DNA of 64,000 bases from Acidobacteriota bacterium (GCA_013289715.1 JABCZJ010000006.1:62001-126000); one strand, 5' to 3'. Positions 26,613 through 35,999 are shown, numbered from the stretch's first letter. Program-made: numbers and translations. Notes: generated by a model from the letters alone, not told the origin.

Positions 26613-27200
26613 ATGACAAAATCGTTGATCCTCGGGACCATCCTGGGCGGCCTGGCAGCTTTCCTGTGGAGCTCCATTTCGTGGGAACTCCTGGGCTGGC
26701 ACGAAAAAACCATGGTTGGATTTCAGAATGAAGATGAAGTCTCCGCGGTCATCGCCTCGCACGCGACCCAGGACGGCACCTACCTGTTGCCCAATATGCC
26801 GCCCACGGCCGGAATGACGCCAGAACAAAAGAAAAGCGCTCTGGCCGCGCTGATGCAGAAAATGCAGAACGGCCCGATCATGGTGGCAGCGGTGCGCCGC
26901 GGCGGATTTGGCTCCTACAGCCGTGGCCTGATCGTTCAGCTGCTCAGCCTGATGGCCGCGGCATTTCTGCTCACTTGGCTGCTGCTGCAAACCGCTGGAT
27001 TGAGCTACGCGCGCCGTGTAGTGTTTCTCGCGATCGTCGGCCTCGCTGCCAGCGTTATCGTCGATCTTCCGAATTGGAATTGGTGGGGTTTCTCCGGCGC
27101 ATACACCGCCGTGAACCTTACCGATTCCTCGCTCACTTGGCTCGTCGCGGGCCTCGTCATTGCCAAAGTTGCCAAGCCCGCCGAGCCTGCGACTTCCTAG
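26613..27200 (+). CDS. Conserved membrane protein of unknown function
   Basis: A 195-residue protein with an N-terminal hydrophobic helix (residues 4-20), a soluble loop of about 85 residues (MPPTAGMTPEQKKSALAAL) and three further membrane segments. ISWELLGWH near the N-terminus resembles small acidobacterial membrane proteins I have seen but cannot name. A clear AAGGAGG sits 6 bp before the ATG. It follows the VOC gene by about 45 bp. Confidence 0.6.
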   Translation: MTKSLILGTILGGLAAFLWSSISWELLGWHEKTMVGFQNEDEVSAVIASHATQDGTYLLPNMPPTAGMTPEQKKSALAALMQKMQNGPIMVAAVRRGGFGSYSRGLIVQLLSLMAAAFLLTWLLLQTAGLSYARRVVFLAIVGLAASVIVDLPNWNWWGFSGAYTAVNLTDSSLTWLVAGLVIAKVAKPAEPATS

Positions 27201-27202
27201 GC

Positions 27203-27553
27203 GGCGCTGGTCATCGCAACATTCGCGTGAACGTCGTCGCACCAGGCGCGATCAAAACTCCCATTTGGAAGCGCGGGCCACGCGCCTCTGCTACCGCAGA
27301 AGATTCCGCTAAGTTGGAGAAGTTCTTCTCTACCGCGGTTCCGCAGGGTCGTTGGGGCGAGCCGGACGAGGTTGCCTAAGCCGTGCTTTTCCTCGCGTCG
27401 GACGACTCCTCGTACGTCAACGCGGTCGAGCGGATGGTGAACGGCGGATTCACGGGTGCCCCGCTTGGAGCTCCCATTTTTCAGGACGTAGCTAGGCCGC
27501 TCGGTAGCGAGGCGAAGTTGGCAAAAGCTCATGCGCAGGGAGATCCGCAGTGA
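27203..27553 (+). pseudogene. Short-chain dehydrogenase C-terminal remnant
   Basis: In one frame the DNA reads GHRNIRVNVVAPGAIKTP then VPQGRWGEPDEVA, an in-frame TAA at 27377-27379, then AVLFLASDDSSYVN and VNGGFTGAPLG up to a TGA at 27551-27553. This is the familiar SDR ending (IRVNxVxPGxIxTP...GRxGxPxExA...FLASDxSxYV...VDGG). The Rossmann half and the YxxxK active site are missing, so it cannot be functional. Confidence 0.8.
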
Positions 27554-27784
27554 AGCGGATAACGGACAAACCGGAAGCTATCGAAGACATACTCGGTGCT
27601 GTGGCTTGATTTGAACCATCCGCGAAAATCTTGAGCCTCTAATGATCATGTATAGGCTTGCTGACACACCGATGCGGCGCGAAGCGTTCGCGCCGGCGAC
27701 GGTGATTCGCTCCGCGCCGCCGGCGAGCAAATCCATCCAATCGCAGCTCGCCGCTGTGTCGTCGGTGCGCTCACTCCTTCGCCC

Positions 27785-28837
27785 TCACTGCTTTGCGGAA
27801 CTCGCCGCCGTAGCGTGCGGCTCGCCGAAATAGGGAAAATCCGGGCGCATCAACTGCATGTCGGGTGCCACCCCGTCGCCGAGGGCCGTGTTCGTGACCA
27901 GCGTGAGAATCACGTCCATCACGTCGTCGCAGAGACCGCGGCCGTTGAAGGCGGCAAAGCTGAATGAGGCGGGCGTGTCCAGTTCATAGGGCAGGACCGA
28001 TGGGCAGAGGCGCGCGAGGAGTTGGGTAGCGTACGCGGATGGGTCGGCCGCTGAGTGGGCGAGCGCGGTGACTTTTTCCACGAAGTCGCGGATCGGTTTG
28101 GAGAACAGCGCCACTTCGTCCGCCGGGACCGCGCGGTTGTAGTTTTCCGATGCGTCGTGCAGCGACGGATCGGAGAGCAGGATGTGGGTGATCATCGGCA
28201 GGCCCCAACGCGATACCTGCACCTCCGGCGCGTGCCCGTAGAGCGATGCGGTGGCCCAGGCGTGCACCACACCTCGGCCGATCAGGCTGCTGGGGACCTC
28301 GAGGACGATGGCGGTGACATTGTTGCCGCCGAAAAAGTTCTGGCGGTTCTGGAACGCCTCCGGGGCAAACCGGTTTTCGGACCACAGAGCTTTTCTGAAG
28401 GCGCCGAAACCGGCGCCATCGGTGGCGAACAGATCGGGCGCGAGGCCTGCGTACGCCAGGCAGCCCTGATCCGCTTGCACGACGCGTCCCGTATTCCCGG
28501 AAATGATGAGTTCGCCCGCGGCACCCTTCAGAGCGTCCGCTCCGGTGGCGCGCCGGACCGCGAAGGTCTGAACGTGCCGGTGCTCGCCGCCATCGGCGTG
28601 GTCGGGCGCGCCGAACTGGACCTTGAAGGCGACGTCTTCGCGAAGATCGCGATCCGTGTCGAAGCGAAAGGCGTAGAGACCTTCGTCGCGGAAGGTCTCT
28701 GGCGCGCCGACGCCGGCGTTCGGATTCACGGTCAAAGCCATGACCGTTGTGCCCGGGCGCCCGCGAAACAAGTAGAAGTCGCAGATGTTGATGCGGGGGT
28801 CTTCTTTTGCGGTAGGCGTATCGAAATGATGCGACAT
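27785..28837 (-). CDS. DUF4331 domain protein
   Basis: A 350-residue protein beginning MSHHFDTPTAKEDPRINICDFYLF, which matches the 'SHxxxxPxxxxDPxxxxxDxYxF' opening of DUF4331. The family is of unknown function. No signal peptide is visible, although many members are exported. ATG 28837 is used because AGGAGA precedes it; an in-frame TTG at 28843 is possible. It heads a loose set of minus-strand genes running to 32360. Confidence 0.78.
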   Translation of the reverse strand: MSHHFDTPTAKEDPRINICDFYLFRGRPGTTVMALTVNPNAGVGAPETFRDEGLYAFRFDTDRDLREDVAFKVQFGAPDHADGGEHRHVQTFAVRRATGADALKGAAGELIISGNTGRVVQADQGCLAYAGLAPDLFATDGAGFGAFRKALWSENRFAPEAFQNRQNFFGGNNVTAIVLEVPSSLIGRGVVHAWATASLYGHAPEVQVSRWGLPMITHILLSDPSLHDASENYNRAVPADEVALFSKPIRDFVEKVTALAHSAADPSAYATQLLARLCPSVLPYELDTPASFSFAAFNGRGLCDDVMDVILTLVTNTALGDGVAPDMQLMRPDFPYFGEPHATAASSAKQ

Positions 28838-29109
28838 GGCCAATCTTCTCCTAAAGGTTTAGATGCGAGGCCAAAAGTTCGATCGCTCGGATGCGGGGCC
28901 GATGGGGCGATTATCTTGACATTCTCAACCTCACCGGACGATTTTTCAAGTTTGGAATGGAAACGAAGCAATTCCCAAGTCCTGAATATTTACCGATTTC
29001 ACTTCGCTGGTCGGCGCGTTAAGCAGGGCTCAGGGCCAGTCCTGCGGCTGAATAATTCTGGTAATGACCATTAAGCTCTTGTCTAGCAACAAGCTGCTTC
29101 GTCGCTCGA

Positions 29110-29583
29110 TCACCTCAGTAACCTGCCGGCGAGCCAGTAGTCGGCACTGAACTTTCCCGGACCGGAGCAGATCAGCCAGACAAAGAAGAGCACGTAGAGG
29201 ACTTCCGGCAGGTAGAGGAAATCGTCAAGCCAGCTGAGAGCCGAAAGTCCTTTAGGCAAGGTGGAAAGCGAGTCGGTCAAGATGGCGACAATCATATCGA
29301 TCAATAAAGCCGCACAGGCCGCGCTGGAAACAAGCCCCACGGTCACCAAGGATCCGCAAACGAACTCGACACCTGCCACGAAATAAGCCATCAGGCGGGG
29401 AAACGGGACTTTGGCCTGAACGAGCGTGTCGTAAACAGGTTTCGTGCCGCCGGCGACAAACAATTTGTTTGCCCCGGAAATGGCGAAGAACAGCCCGATC
29501 GAAACGCGTACCAGCAGGATGGCATACTGTTCCCAATCACTGCTACCCGACAGCGCAAACTGGATCAACCGTTTCCAATCCAT
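29110..29583 (-). CDS. DoxX-family membrane protein
   Basis: A 157-residue protein with four membrane segments and the DoxX-type opening LLVRVSIGLFFAISGANKLF. DoxX proteins are small inner-membrane proteins, some linked to quinone or thiol chemistry, but their reaction is mostly unknown. It lies among minus-strand accessory genes with about 270 bp to the DUF4331 start. Confidence 0.78.
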   Translation of the reverse strand: MDWKRLIQFALSGSSDWEQYAILLVRVSIGLFFAISGANKLFVAGGTKPVYDTLVQAKVPFPRLMAYFVAGVEFVCGSLVTVGLVSSAACAALLIDMIVAILTDSLSTLPKGLSALSWLDDFLYLPEVLYVLFFVWLICSGPGKFSADYWLAGRLLR

Positions 29584-29697
29584 CTCTTGTCCCTCCAGCC
29601 GAGGATGTGCTGCAGCGATACCTCATATCCTGCAGTTCGACTTTTCCGGTTACCGCGGTGATCAGGACAAAAGCTGGGGCTTGGCGATTGAGCCCGC

Positions 29698-29949
29698 CTA
29701 AGGTGGGCACCCATCTGCGATCCATTTAGCGAATAAATCGATGCGAGATTGGGGCCAAGGACCCTCCCCCCTTGGGGGTGGTGGCGGCATTACGGCGCCG
29801 CCGATTCCCCGAATGCGGTCGTAGATGGCGGCTGCGTGGGCCTTCACCTCATCATAACTCGCGAGGTTAAAGCCCTTGATCATGCCTTGAATGTCTCGGT
29901 CGGTAAAAAGCGGGCGAATGTCCGCTTGAAAGCTCGTCGTTTTCGTCAT
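29698..29949 (-). CDS. Small conserved protein, cytochrome-c-domain-like without heme motif
   Basis: An 83-residue protein: ADIRPLFTDRDIQGMIKGFNLASYDEVKAHAAAIYDRI, then MPPPPP and LFAKWIADGCPP. The IRPLF...MPP...W..dG..P pattern is that of the small family resembling the end of Planctomycete-type cytochrome c domains, but with no CxxCH, so no heme. Role unknown. A tract of five or six prolines is notable. Confidence 0.6.
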   Translation of the reverse strand: MTKTTSFQADIRPLFTDRDIQGMIKGFNLASYDEVKAHAAAIYDRIRGIGGAVMPPPPPRGEGPWPQSRIDLFAKWIADGCPP

Positions 29950-30212
29950 TGCGCCTCACAGGTATTGGATTATACGGATGTCGCGGTCTTCTTCGTGAAT
30001 GAAAAACTTCCTGTCTGCTGACGTCAGGGTAAAGGCTGTTTATTTCAAGTCCGAAGCGAAGAACTTCAGGCAATTTCGATCGGCTCGACGCTGAGCAGGC
30101 GCCTTGTATTCCGAGCGAGTCCCGGTGTGCGCGCGCCGCACCGGGACGACCAGAGATCTGCTGCTCCGGGGTGCGTCGCCGCTCGGAATCGACCTCGGAA
30201 AGCCACCGTCCT

Positions 30213-30734
30213 TCAGGCAGTGGCCTGGCGTGAAGCCTGGTGGACTTCCCTGATCAGGCCGGTCTCCACGTCGAAAATAAAACCGCGCACAGGAACTTCT
30301 TTGGCGATCCACGGATGTGATCTGACCTTCTTGATCTGTTCCCGTGTGTTCTGTTCAGGGTCCTTGTAAGAGAAGAAGCGCATCGGAGCGGGCGACGCGT
30401 CGCCGGTTAAAGCCGAGAGTTTCTGGTTCAGCTCAGCGTCAGTGAATGTGGTGAATCCGCAGCCGGTGTGATTGAGGAGCAGTATCTCCGTGGTTCCGAG
30501 TATACGGTTGGAAACAATAAGTTCGCTGAGAACATCATCGGTTACCGCGGGTCCGCCGGTTCGGATAACGTCTAGATCGGCCTCCGGCAGGCCCAAGATT
30601 GCAGGGAGGTCTGAGAGCCGTGGATCCATGCACGTTACAACTGCGATTTTGGGAGCCGGACGCTTCCCGAGCGTTGGATTGTAGTTTTTTGCATACTTGC
30701 GGTTTGCTTCTAGCGCCTTATCGATAATACTCAT
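30213..30734 (-). CDS. Beta-class carbonic anhydrase
   Basis: From ATG 30734 (MSIIDKALEANRKYAKNY) the protein is 173 residues. Zinc ligands are visible as CMDPR (CxDxR) and NHTGCG (HxxC). Beta carbonic anhydrases interconvert CO2 and bicarbonate in the cytoplasm. This short form matches the family often annotated as a carbonic anhydrase in Actinobacteria and Acidobacteria. GGAGGAAAAGCG is an excellent ribosome-binding site for the chosen ATG; the frame upstream to 30920 is not homologous. Confidence 0.88.
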   Translation of the reverse strand: MSIIDKALEANRKYAKNYNPTLGKRPAPKIAVVTCMDPRLSDLPAILGLPEADLDVIRTGGPAVTDDVLSELIVSNRILGTTEILLLNHTGCGFTTFTDAELNQKLSALTGDASPAPMRFFSYKDPEQNTREQIKKVRSHPWIAKEVPVRGFIFDVETGLIREVHQASRQATA

Positions 30735-30974
30735 CGCTTTTCCTCCAGACGGGCGAGCGGTGCGGCCAAGCCCGTATTCTAATTTATAAAGTGTCGCTCG
30801 TCTGACCGAATCGGCTGCGATGCGGCGATTACACCCGAGGTGCTCCGGCGAATCAATTGGACGATGGTATTGGCGATGCCTTGGTATTGGGACCCGTGGA
30901 TTAATCTTTGTTCCCGACAATTATGCTGCAAACCGCGAATGGCGGTGTCGCTCGCGAACTCTCGCGCCTCGAGA

Positions 30975-31388
30975 TTATGCGTCCATCCGTTCGACCCATT
31001 GAGCGCGGAATGCGGGAGCTGCGAATGGATCCGCAAAGTACTGCGTTTCCCGCGCGACCTTGTCGCCCTTGAACTCCATGATGCTCACGGTGTAGGACGG
31101 CTTGGCGTCATAAGTCAGGACGAATTCGGTGACCCAAAGCTCGCCGCTGCCCACGATTCGTCGGATCGAAAAGCGCTTTTTGTTCGGCTGACTGGCGCGC
31201 TGGCCCTGTATGTTGCTTCGACCGCGGGTTCGCTCGCCTGACTGCGGGTATTCCAGCACCGCGTCGTCGAGATAGATGCGGTGCTCGGTTTCGAAATCGT
31301 TGGCATCGGACGCCGCCCAATGCTGATCCAGTGCGGCTCGGATTCGTTGCTCTTGCGTGGACTGCTCGGGCTGCGGTGTCGCGCTCAT
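30975..31388 (-). CDS. NTF2/SnoaL-like protein
   Basis: A 137-residue protein of the cone-shaped NTF2 fold: an opening helix (IRAALDQHWAASDANDFE), the paired IYLDDAVLEYPQSGE motif, and a closing strand set (VSIMEFKGDKVARETQYFADPF). Family members are enzymes or ligand-binding proteins with varied substrates; none can be assigned. The gap to the aldo/keto reductase upstream on this strand is only 15 bp, so they are likely co-transcribed. Confidence 0.78.
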   Translation of the reverse strand: MSATPQPEQSTQEQRIRAALDQHWAASDANDFETEHRIYLDDAVLEYPQSGERTRGRSNIQGQRASQPNKKRFSIRRIVGSGELWVTEFVLTYDAKPSYTVSIMEFKGDKVARETQYFADPFAAPAFRAQWVERMDA

Positions 31389-31403
31389 ACTTAGCTCCTT
31401 TGT

Positions 31404-32360
31404 TCAGTTCCCTCGTTCAGCGGTCTTGGCTTGTGGAATGAAGCCCGGAACGCCGGTTGTCACCACTTGATTCAGCCTCTGTCTGGTCTGGATGCGATTG
31501 ATTTCCTCGAGCGCCTCTGGCGGAAGGGCAGAGATGTCGAAACTCTCTCGCGCGCGGGCCGCAGACTTGGGCGTGGTAAGCACGGCCGTGCCGCGCTGCA
31601 CGGCCCAAGCCAGCAGCACCTGTGCCGGCGTCTTTCTGGCCCGCGCGGCGATCGCTGAAATCACTGGATCTTCGAGCAACCCCGGCCTCATCCCGTGACC
31701 GAGTGGCGCAAAAGCCAAAAGCACAATGCCCTTCTCTTTGCAGTATTCCAATAGCTCCGTTTCCGGCAGATACGGATGTGATTCTACTTGGACCACGGCG
31801 GGCTTGATTCTAGCTGATTCATAGATGTGCTTCAGCTCGCTTAAACCGACGTCCGAAAGTCCGATGGCCCGGCAGTTGCCATCATCCACCAGGGCTTCCA
31901 GCGCTTTCCAGGTGTCGAGCAGAGTCACGTCGTGATCGTAAAGGACATTGCCGTTTTGATCGCGCGGGTCTTGGTCGTCGCCGGGTTGAAATGCAAAGGG
32001 AGTGTGAATGAGGTAGAGATCGAGATAGTTGAGCCCGAGTCTGGCGAGACTCGCCTGGAAAGCCGGTTCGACGCGCTCGGGCCGGTGATTGGAGTTCCAC
32101 AGCTTGGTAGTGACGAAAATTTCTTCGCGCGCGATTCCTCCCGCGGCGAGCCCTGACTGCAACGCATTGCCTACCTCGCGCTCGTTCCGGTATCTTTCCG
32201 CGCAATCGAGATGTCGAAATCCGGCTGCGAGTGCGGCGGTGGTCGCCGTTATGGTGACGGCTGGGTCGGGAATGAGCGTGCCGAAGCCGAGTGCGGGCAT
32301 ATGGTCAGTACCGTTGTTCAGTGAAATTCTGGTCGTGCGCAGAGCAGAAGGAGCGTTCAT
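31404..32360 (-). CDS. Aldo/keto reductase
   Basis: A 318-residue (alpha/beta)8 NADPH-dependent reductase. The catalytic tetrad is readable: Asp in FRHLDCAERYRNE, Tyr in the same segment, Lys in VTTKLWNS, and His in YLIHTPF. LTTPKSAARARE near the C-terminus is the cofactor-binding stretch. The carbonyl substrate is unknown. It is the first gene of the pair with the NTF2-like protein. Confidence 0.88.
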   Translation of the reverse strand: MNAPSALRTTRISLNNGTDHMPALGFGTLIPDPAVTITATTAALAAGFRHLDCAERYRNEREVGNALQSGLAAGGIAREEIFVTTKLWNSNHRPERVEPAFQASLARLGLNYLDLYLIHTPFAFQPGDDQDPRDQNGNVLYDHDVTLLDTWKALEALVDDGNCRAIGLSDVGLSELKHIYESARIKPAVVQVESHPYLPETELLEYCKEKGIVLLAFAPLGHGMRPGLLEDPVISAIAARARKTPAQVLLAWAVQRGTAVLTTPKSAARARESFDISALPPEALEEINRIQTRQRLNQVVTTGVPGFIPQAKTAERGN

Positions 32361-32567
32361 TGGTTACACCTCGGAGCTAATTTTGCGTCCAGCAGGACCG
32401 CCCGGTGCACTTAGATGCGAAGTGTCGCAGACTGGGCGCAACGAGTCATTAGACGCGTTATCGCAGGCGCACCCGCTACGGGTACCCGGAGTTCATTGAC
32501 TTGCACTCCGGCGCTGTGATAACCATACTCGCGTCCTTTTATTAAACGGACCTTGCCCCGACAACGG

Positions 32568-33026
32568 ATGGCGGCCAAAACTCAACGGATTGAAGTGATG
32601 CTGGAGACGCTTCTGGAAAGCGTGGACCTCGCGGAAAGTATTTCCATGCGCGTGGCCGAAGCCGCCGGCTTTCCCGAGGAAGAAGTGCATAAAATCGGCA
32701 TGGCCGTGCGCGAAGGCGTGATCAACGCCTACAATTATGGCAACCAGCAGGATCGCCAGAAGAAGATCATGATGACCGTCGAGCTGCAGCCGGATAACAT
32801 GATCGTTCGCGTGCTCGATCAGGGCAAAGGATTCGAGCTGACCGAAATACCCGATCCGCTCGCGGAAGAAAACCTATTGCGCACTTCCGGCCGCGGCCTC
32901 TTCCTGATGCGCGCCTTCATGGACGATTTTAGAGTCGAACGCGGGCCCGAAGGCGGGGCCCATTTGATTATGGTCAAGAAACTGCCCCAGCCAGTTTCCG
33001 ATAACGGCAAACACAAACCAGAGTAG
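32568..33026 (+). CDS. RsbW/SpoIIAB-like anti-sigma serine kinase
   Basis: A 152-residue GHKL-type ATP-binding protein: N-box EGVINAYNYGN, G1 VLDQGKGF, G2 GRGLFLM. Such stand-alone kinases bind a sigma factor or phosphorylate an anti-sigma antagonist. The next gene, 19 bp later, encodes an STAS antagonist, giving an RsbW-RsbV-type partner switch. No sigma factor gene is in the window. ATG 32568 is preferred; a TTG at 32553 adds five residues. Confidence 0.85.
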   Translation: MAAKTQRIEVMLETLLESVDLAESISMRVAEAAGFPEEEVHKIGMAVREGVINAYNYGNQQDRQKKIMMTVELQPDNMIVRVLDQGKGFELTEIPDPLAEENLLRTSGRGLFLMRAFMDDFRVERGPEGGAHLIMVKKLPQPVSDNGKHKPE

Positions 33027-33045
33027 AATCAACAACGAGGATCCC

Positions 33046-33393
33046 GTGGCTCTCCAAGGAACACGCCGCCAATTGGGCGACGTAACGATCGTTGATTTCA
33101 GCGGCAAGATTACCCTAGGCGAGGGCAGCGCCATGCTGCGCAACACCGTGCGCGAGCTGATCAATTCCGGCAACAAGAAAATCCTGCTCAGCCTTTACGA
33201 TGTGGATTACATCGATAGCTCCGGCATCGGCGAGCTCGTCAGCGCCTATACCACCGTGAAAAACGCCAGCGGTGAGCTGAAACTTCTGCACCTCACCAAA
33301 CGCGTTCACGACATCCTGCAGATCACCCGCCTGTTCACCGTCTTCGACGTCCAGTCCGAAGAAGGCGCCGCCATCCGCAGCTTCAAGTCGTAA
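33046..33393 (+). CDS. STAS-domain anti-anti-sigma factor (RsbV/SpoIIAA-like)
   Basis: A 115-residue STAS protein with the phosphorylatable serine in the motif DVDYIDSSGIGELV. In partner switches the unphosphorylated form frees a sigma factor by binding the kinase. It starts with GTG 33046 and follows the RsbW-like gene by 19 bp, so both are probably one transcript. A promoter for the next gene lies in the 97 bp after its stop. Confidence 0.88.
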   Translation: MALQGTRRQLGDVTIVDFSGKITLGEGSAMLRNTVRELINSGNKKILLSLYDVDYIDSSGIGELVSAYTTVKNASGELKLLHLTKRVHDILQITRLFTVFDVQSEEGAAIRSFKS

Positions 33394-33425
33394 CCGCCAG
33401 GCTAGCGAGCGGGCTGTTCCTCCGA

Positions 33426-33454
33426 TTGCCGCATGGCACCCCCGGCTTTATGCT
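33426..33454 (+). promoter_or_regulatory. Candidate sigma-70 promoter for the YfgM-like gene
   Basis: TTGCCG (33426-33431) and TATGCT (33449-33454) are separated by 17 bases, placed 37 bp ahead of the TTG start at 33491. Confidence 0.5.
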
Positions 33455-33490
33455 AATATTTAGGTTTCCAATCTCGCTCGGGGTGCACAC

Positions 33491-34213
33491 TTGGCGCAGC
33501 ATATTTCCCGCAAGGAACTAAAAACGGACGAAATTCGCGAAACACTCGCGCACGGCGCCGATGCCGTCCTTTCCCACAAACAATTGACCGTCTATATTTT
33601 GCTCGCCGCGCTCCTGGTCGCTATCGGCATTTTCGGCTGGCAGACCTACACCGAGCGCCAGACCGTGAAGGCTACCGCGGCCTACGACGACGCGATGAAA
33701 TCGTTCCAGGCGCGCATTCGCACCGCGGGAGAGCCTGCCCAGCCGGGTGAAACCACCTACATTGACGACAAGAATAAATATTCCGACGCCGCGCAGAAAT
33801 TCGCAGCCGTCAACGCGAAATACGCCCACACCCGTCCTGGCCAGCTCGCCGCCTACTACGGCGCCCTGAGCGATGAAAAGCTCGGCAAGAATGATGAAGC
33901 GAAGAAATGGCTGCAGGGCCTGTCCGAAAGCGGCGTGGAGGATTTCGCTGCGCTGGCGCGCTTCGAGCTCGCGCAATTGAACGACCGCATGGGCCAGGGC
34001 GACGAAGCCGTCAAGCTCTATCAGCAATTGATCGCGAAACCCGTCGTGCTGGTGCCCAAGCCGGTAGTGATGCTGGCGCTGGCCGAACACTACGGCGCAA
34101 AAAATCCCGCCGAAGCCACCAAGCTTTATACGCAGATCAAGTCCGACTACCCTGATACTCCCATCGCCGACCAAGCTATGCAGGAAATGAATCTTCTGCC
34201 CGGCAAGTCCTGA
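33491..34213 (+). CDS. YfgM-like tetratricopeptide membrane protein
   Basis: A 240-residue protein: short cytoplasmic N-terminus (KELKTDEIRET), one membrane segment (VYILLAALLVAIGIFGW, residues 34-50), and a periplasmic TPR-like helical region with repeated AALARFELAQL-type helices. This matches the YfgM/TPR_21 family, ancillary to the Sec translocon or BamB-linked in Enterobacteria. It starts with TTG 33491; Shine-Dalgarno-like GGGG lies about 10 bp upstream. Confidence 0.78.
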   Translation: MAQHISRKELKTDEIRETLAHGADAVLSHKQLTVYILLAALLVAIGIFGWQTYTERQTVKATAAYDDAMKSFQARIRTAGEPAQPGETTYIDDKNKYSDAAQKFAAVNAKYAHTRPGQLAAYYGALSDEKLGKNDEAKKWLQGLSESGVEDFAALARFELAQLNDRMGQGDEAVKLYQQLIAKPVVLVPKPVVMLALAEHYGAKNPAEATKLYTQIKSDYPDTPIADQAMQEMNLLPGKS

Positions 34214-34224
34214 TCTGTGGCGCT

Positions 34225-34590
34225 TTAGCCTTGGCGCTTCTGCTTCGTTCGTGGTCGCGCTTTCGCTGGCGCCACCAAGTCGTAACTGCACTTCACCAGT
34301 TCGCGAATTTCGTTCCAGTTTAGCGGCGCGGCGTATGCGCGCAACGTGACCCATCCGTGCTTGCCGATATAAGGCGTGCGAAAAAAGCGCGGGTCATTCA
34401 GGAATACGCCTTGCAGCAGTTTCCCCACTTTCAGGCAAATTCCCAGTTCACCTTTGTACTTCTCCAGCACCGCAAAAATTTTCTTTGCCACGCGAAATGT
34501 CGGATGCCCGAAACTCACTCCCTCGGTAGCTGCCGGCAGCCGCAGGCAGATTTTTCGCAGTCTCCGCAGTATTGCGTCTTCGGAAAGCAT
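34225..34590 (-). CDS. MmcQ/YjbR-family protein
   Basis: A 121-residue protein matching the MmcQ/YjbR (CyaY-like DNA-binding) fold: LRLPAATEGVSFGHPTFRVAKKIFAV and GKHGWVTL are typical. The family is predicted to bind DNA or nucleic acid; no enzyme activity is known. ATG 34590 (MLSEDAIL) is preferred over upstream frames. It is convergent with the YfgM-like gene and divergent from dgt. Confidence 0.78.
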   Translation of the reverse strand: MLSEDAILRRLRKICLRLPAATEGVSFGHPTFRVAKKIFAVLEKYKGELGICLKVGKLLQGVFLNDPRFFRTPYIGKHGWVTLRAYAAPLNWNEIRELVKCSYDLVAPAKARPRTKQKRQG

Positions 34591-34693
34591 CCGCGCATCA
34601 TAGCAATTTCCTCCTGCAAGGGGAGCGCGGCTTGCCGCTCCTTTCAATCCCCGCTGATTATTTCCGCGATAGCGTCTAGAATGAACGGAAAGC

Positions 34694-35827
34694 ATGCTGG
34701 CATCCTACGCCATGGACGTGCGCCGCACGCGCGGCCGCCGCTTCCCGGAGCCGCAACATCCCTATCGCAACGATTACGCGCGCGACCGCGATCGCGTGAT
34801 CCATTCCCGTGCCTTCCGCAGGCTCGAAGCCAAAACGCAAGTCTTCACCACGCGCTTCTCCGATCACTTCCGCAATCGTCTCACCCATACTCTCGAAGTC
34901 GCGCAAGTGGCCCGCACCGTCGCCGGCGCTTTGCATTTAAATACCGATCTTGCCGAATCGCTGGCGCTGGTCCACGACATCGGCCACCCGCCCTTCGGTC
35001 ACGCGGGCGAAAAGCAGCTCGATCTGCGCATGCGCGCATTCGGCGAGCGCTTCAACCATAATCTTCACGCGCTGTATATCGTTGAAGAATTCGAGCAGAG
35101 CTATCTGGATTTCAACGGCCTGAATCTCACCTTTGAAGTCCGCGAAGGCATCATCAAACATTCACGCGATTATTCCGCGGCGGAGTTTCCGCAGCTTGCC
35201 GAATATCTGCTGGAGCAGCGCCCCCCGCTCGAATCCCAGCTCATTGATTTCGTGGACGAGATCGCCTACAACACCGCCGATCTCGATGACGGTTTCGAAG
35301 CCCACCTGATTGATCTCGATCAACTGCGTGCCGAGGTTTCTGTATTCAATACAGCGTACGAGGATGTAGATCGCCACTATCGCGAGGCCAAATCTAAACT
35401 GAAATTCAACGAAGCTCTCAAACGGGTTCTCGATCTTCTGGCCACGGACCTGATTGAAACCACGCAAGCCCGCGTCCAAGAATCCGGCGTCGAAACCGTC
35501 GAAGACGTCCGCCACCAGCGTCAGCGCCTTGCCAGTTTTTCACCGGCGATGGCCAAGTTGAACGGTGACCTGAAGCGCTTCCTCTTCGCCCGCCTTTATT
35601 CGCAACCGACGATCGTCGAAGACCGCGACCGTTCCGTAGCCGCGCTCGACGCCCTTTTCTCGTTTTTCCTGGACGACCCTAAACGGATGCCTGTCCAGTA
35701 CTCGGAGCTCGCGCTGCACCAGCCACCCCACCGCGTCATCTGCGATTACATCGCCGGCATGACCGATCATTTCCTGCTGCGCCAGTGCCACGAACTCCTC
35801 GGCATCTCCGCCACTCCCACGACCTGA
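34694..35827 (+). CDS. dgt: Deoxyguanosinetriphosphate triphosphohydrolase-like protein
   Basis: A 377-residue HD-domain protein. The family opening YARDRDRVIHSRAFRRLEAKTQVF, first metal His in RLTHTLEVAQVAR, and HD pair LVHDIGHPPFGHAGE are all present. Dgt hydrolyses dGTP to deoxyguanosine and triphosphate, influencing dNTP pools and phage resistance in some bacteria. Acidobacterial members are of the shorter 'dGTPase-like' type. ATG 34694 has weak GGAAAG; ATG 34712 is also possible. Confidence 0.9.
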   Translation: MLASYAMDVRRTRGRRFPEPQHPYRNDYARDRDRVIHSRAFRRLEAKTQVFTTRFSDHFRNRLTHTLEVAQVARTVAGALHLNTDLAESLALVHDIGHPPFGHAGEKQLDLRMRAFGERFNHNLHALYIVEEFEQSYLDFNGLNLTFEVREGIIKHSRDYSAAEFPQLAEYLLEQRPPLESQLIDFVDEIAYNTADLDDGFEAHLIDLDQLRAEVSVFNTAYEDVDRHYREAKSKLKFNEALKRVLDLLATDLIETTQARVQESGVETVEDVRHQRQRLASFSPAMAKLNGDLKRFLFARLYSQPTIVEDRDRSVAALDALFSFFLDDPKRMPVQYSELALHQPPHRVICDYIAGMTDHFLLRQCHELLGISATPTT

Positions 35828-35940
35828 GACACGCATCACCCTTCCTAGCGCCAATCTCTTCGTTTTTTCGCCGCTCCTTCGAGCGTAAAATGGTCATTGC
35901 TCGTTTGGTGTCAGCGAAACTATCTCCACAGGCGGCTTCC

Positions 35941-35968
35941 TTGACAACGCAGTCACTGGACTTATAAT
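35941..35968 (+). promoter_or_regulatory. Near-consensus sigma-70 promoter of the yceD-rpmF-plsX-fab operon
   Basis: TTGACA (35941-35946) and TATAAT (35963-35968) are separated by 16 bases, with the yceD ATG at 36000. Both hexamers match consensus exactly, so strong constitutive transcription is expected. Confidence 0.85.
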
Positions 35969-35999
35969 TGAAATTGCTCTATAAAGACGGGGAAAACCA

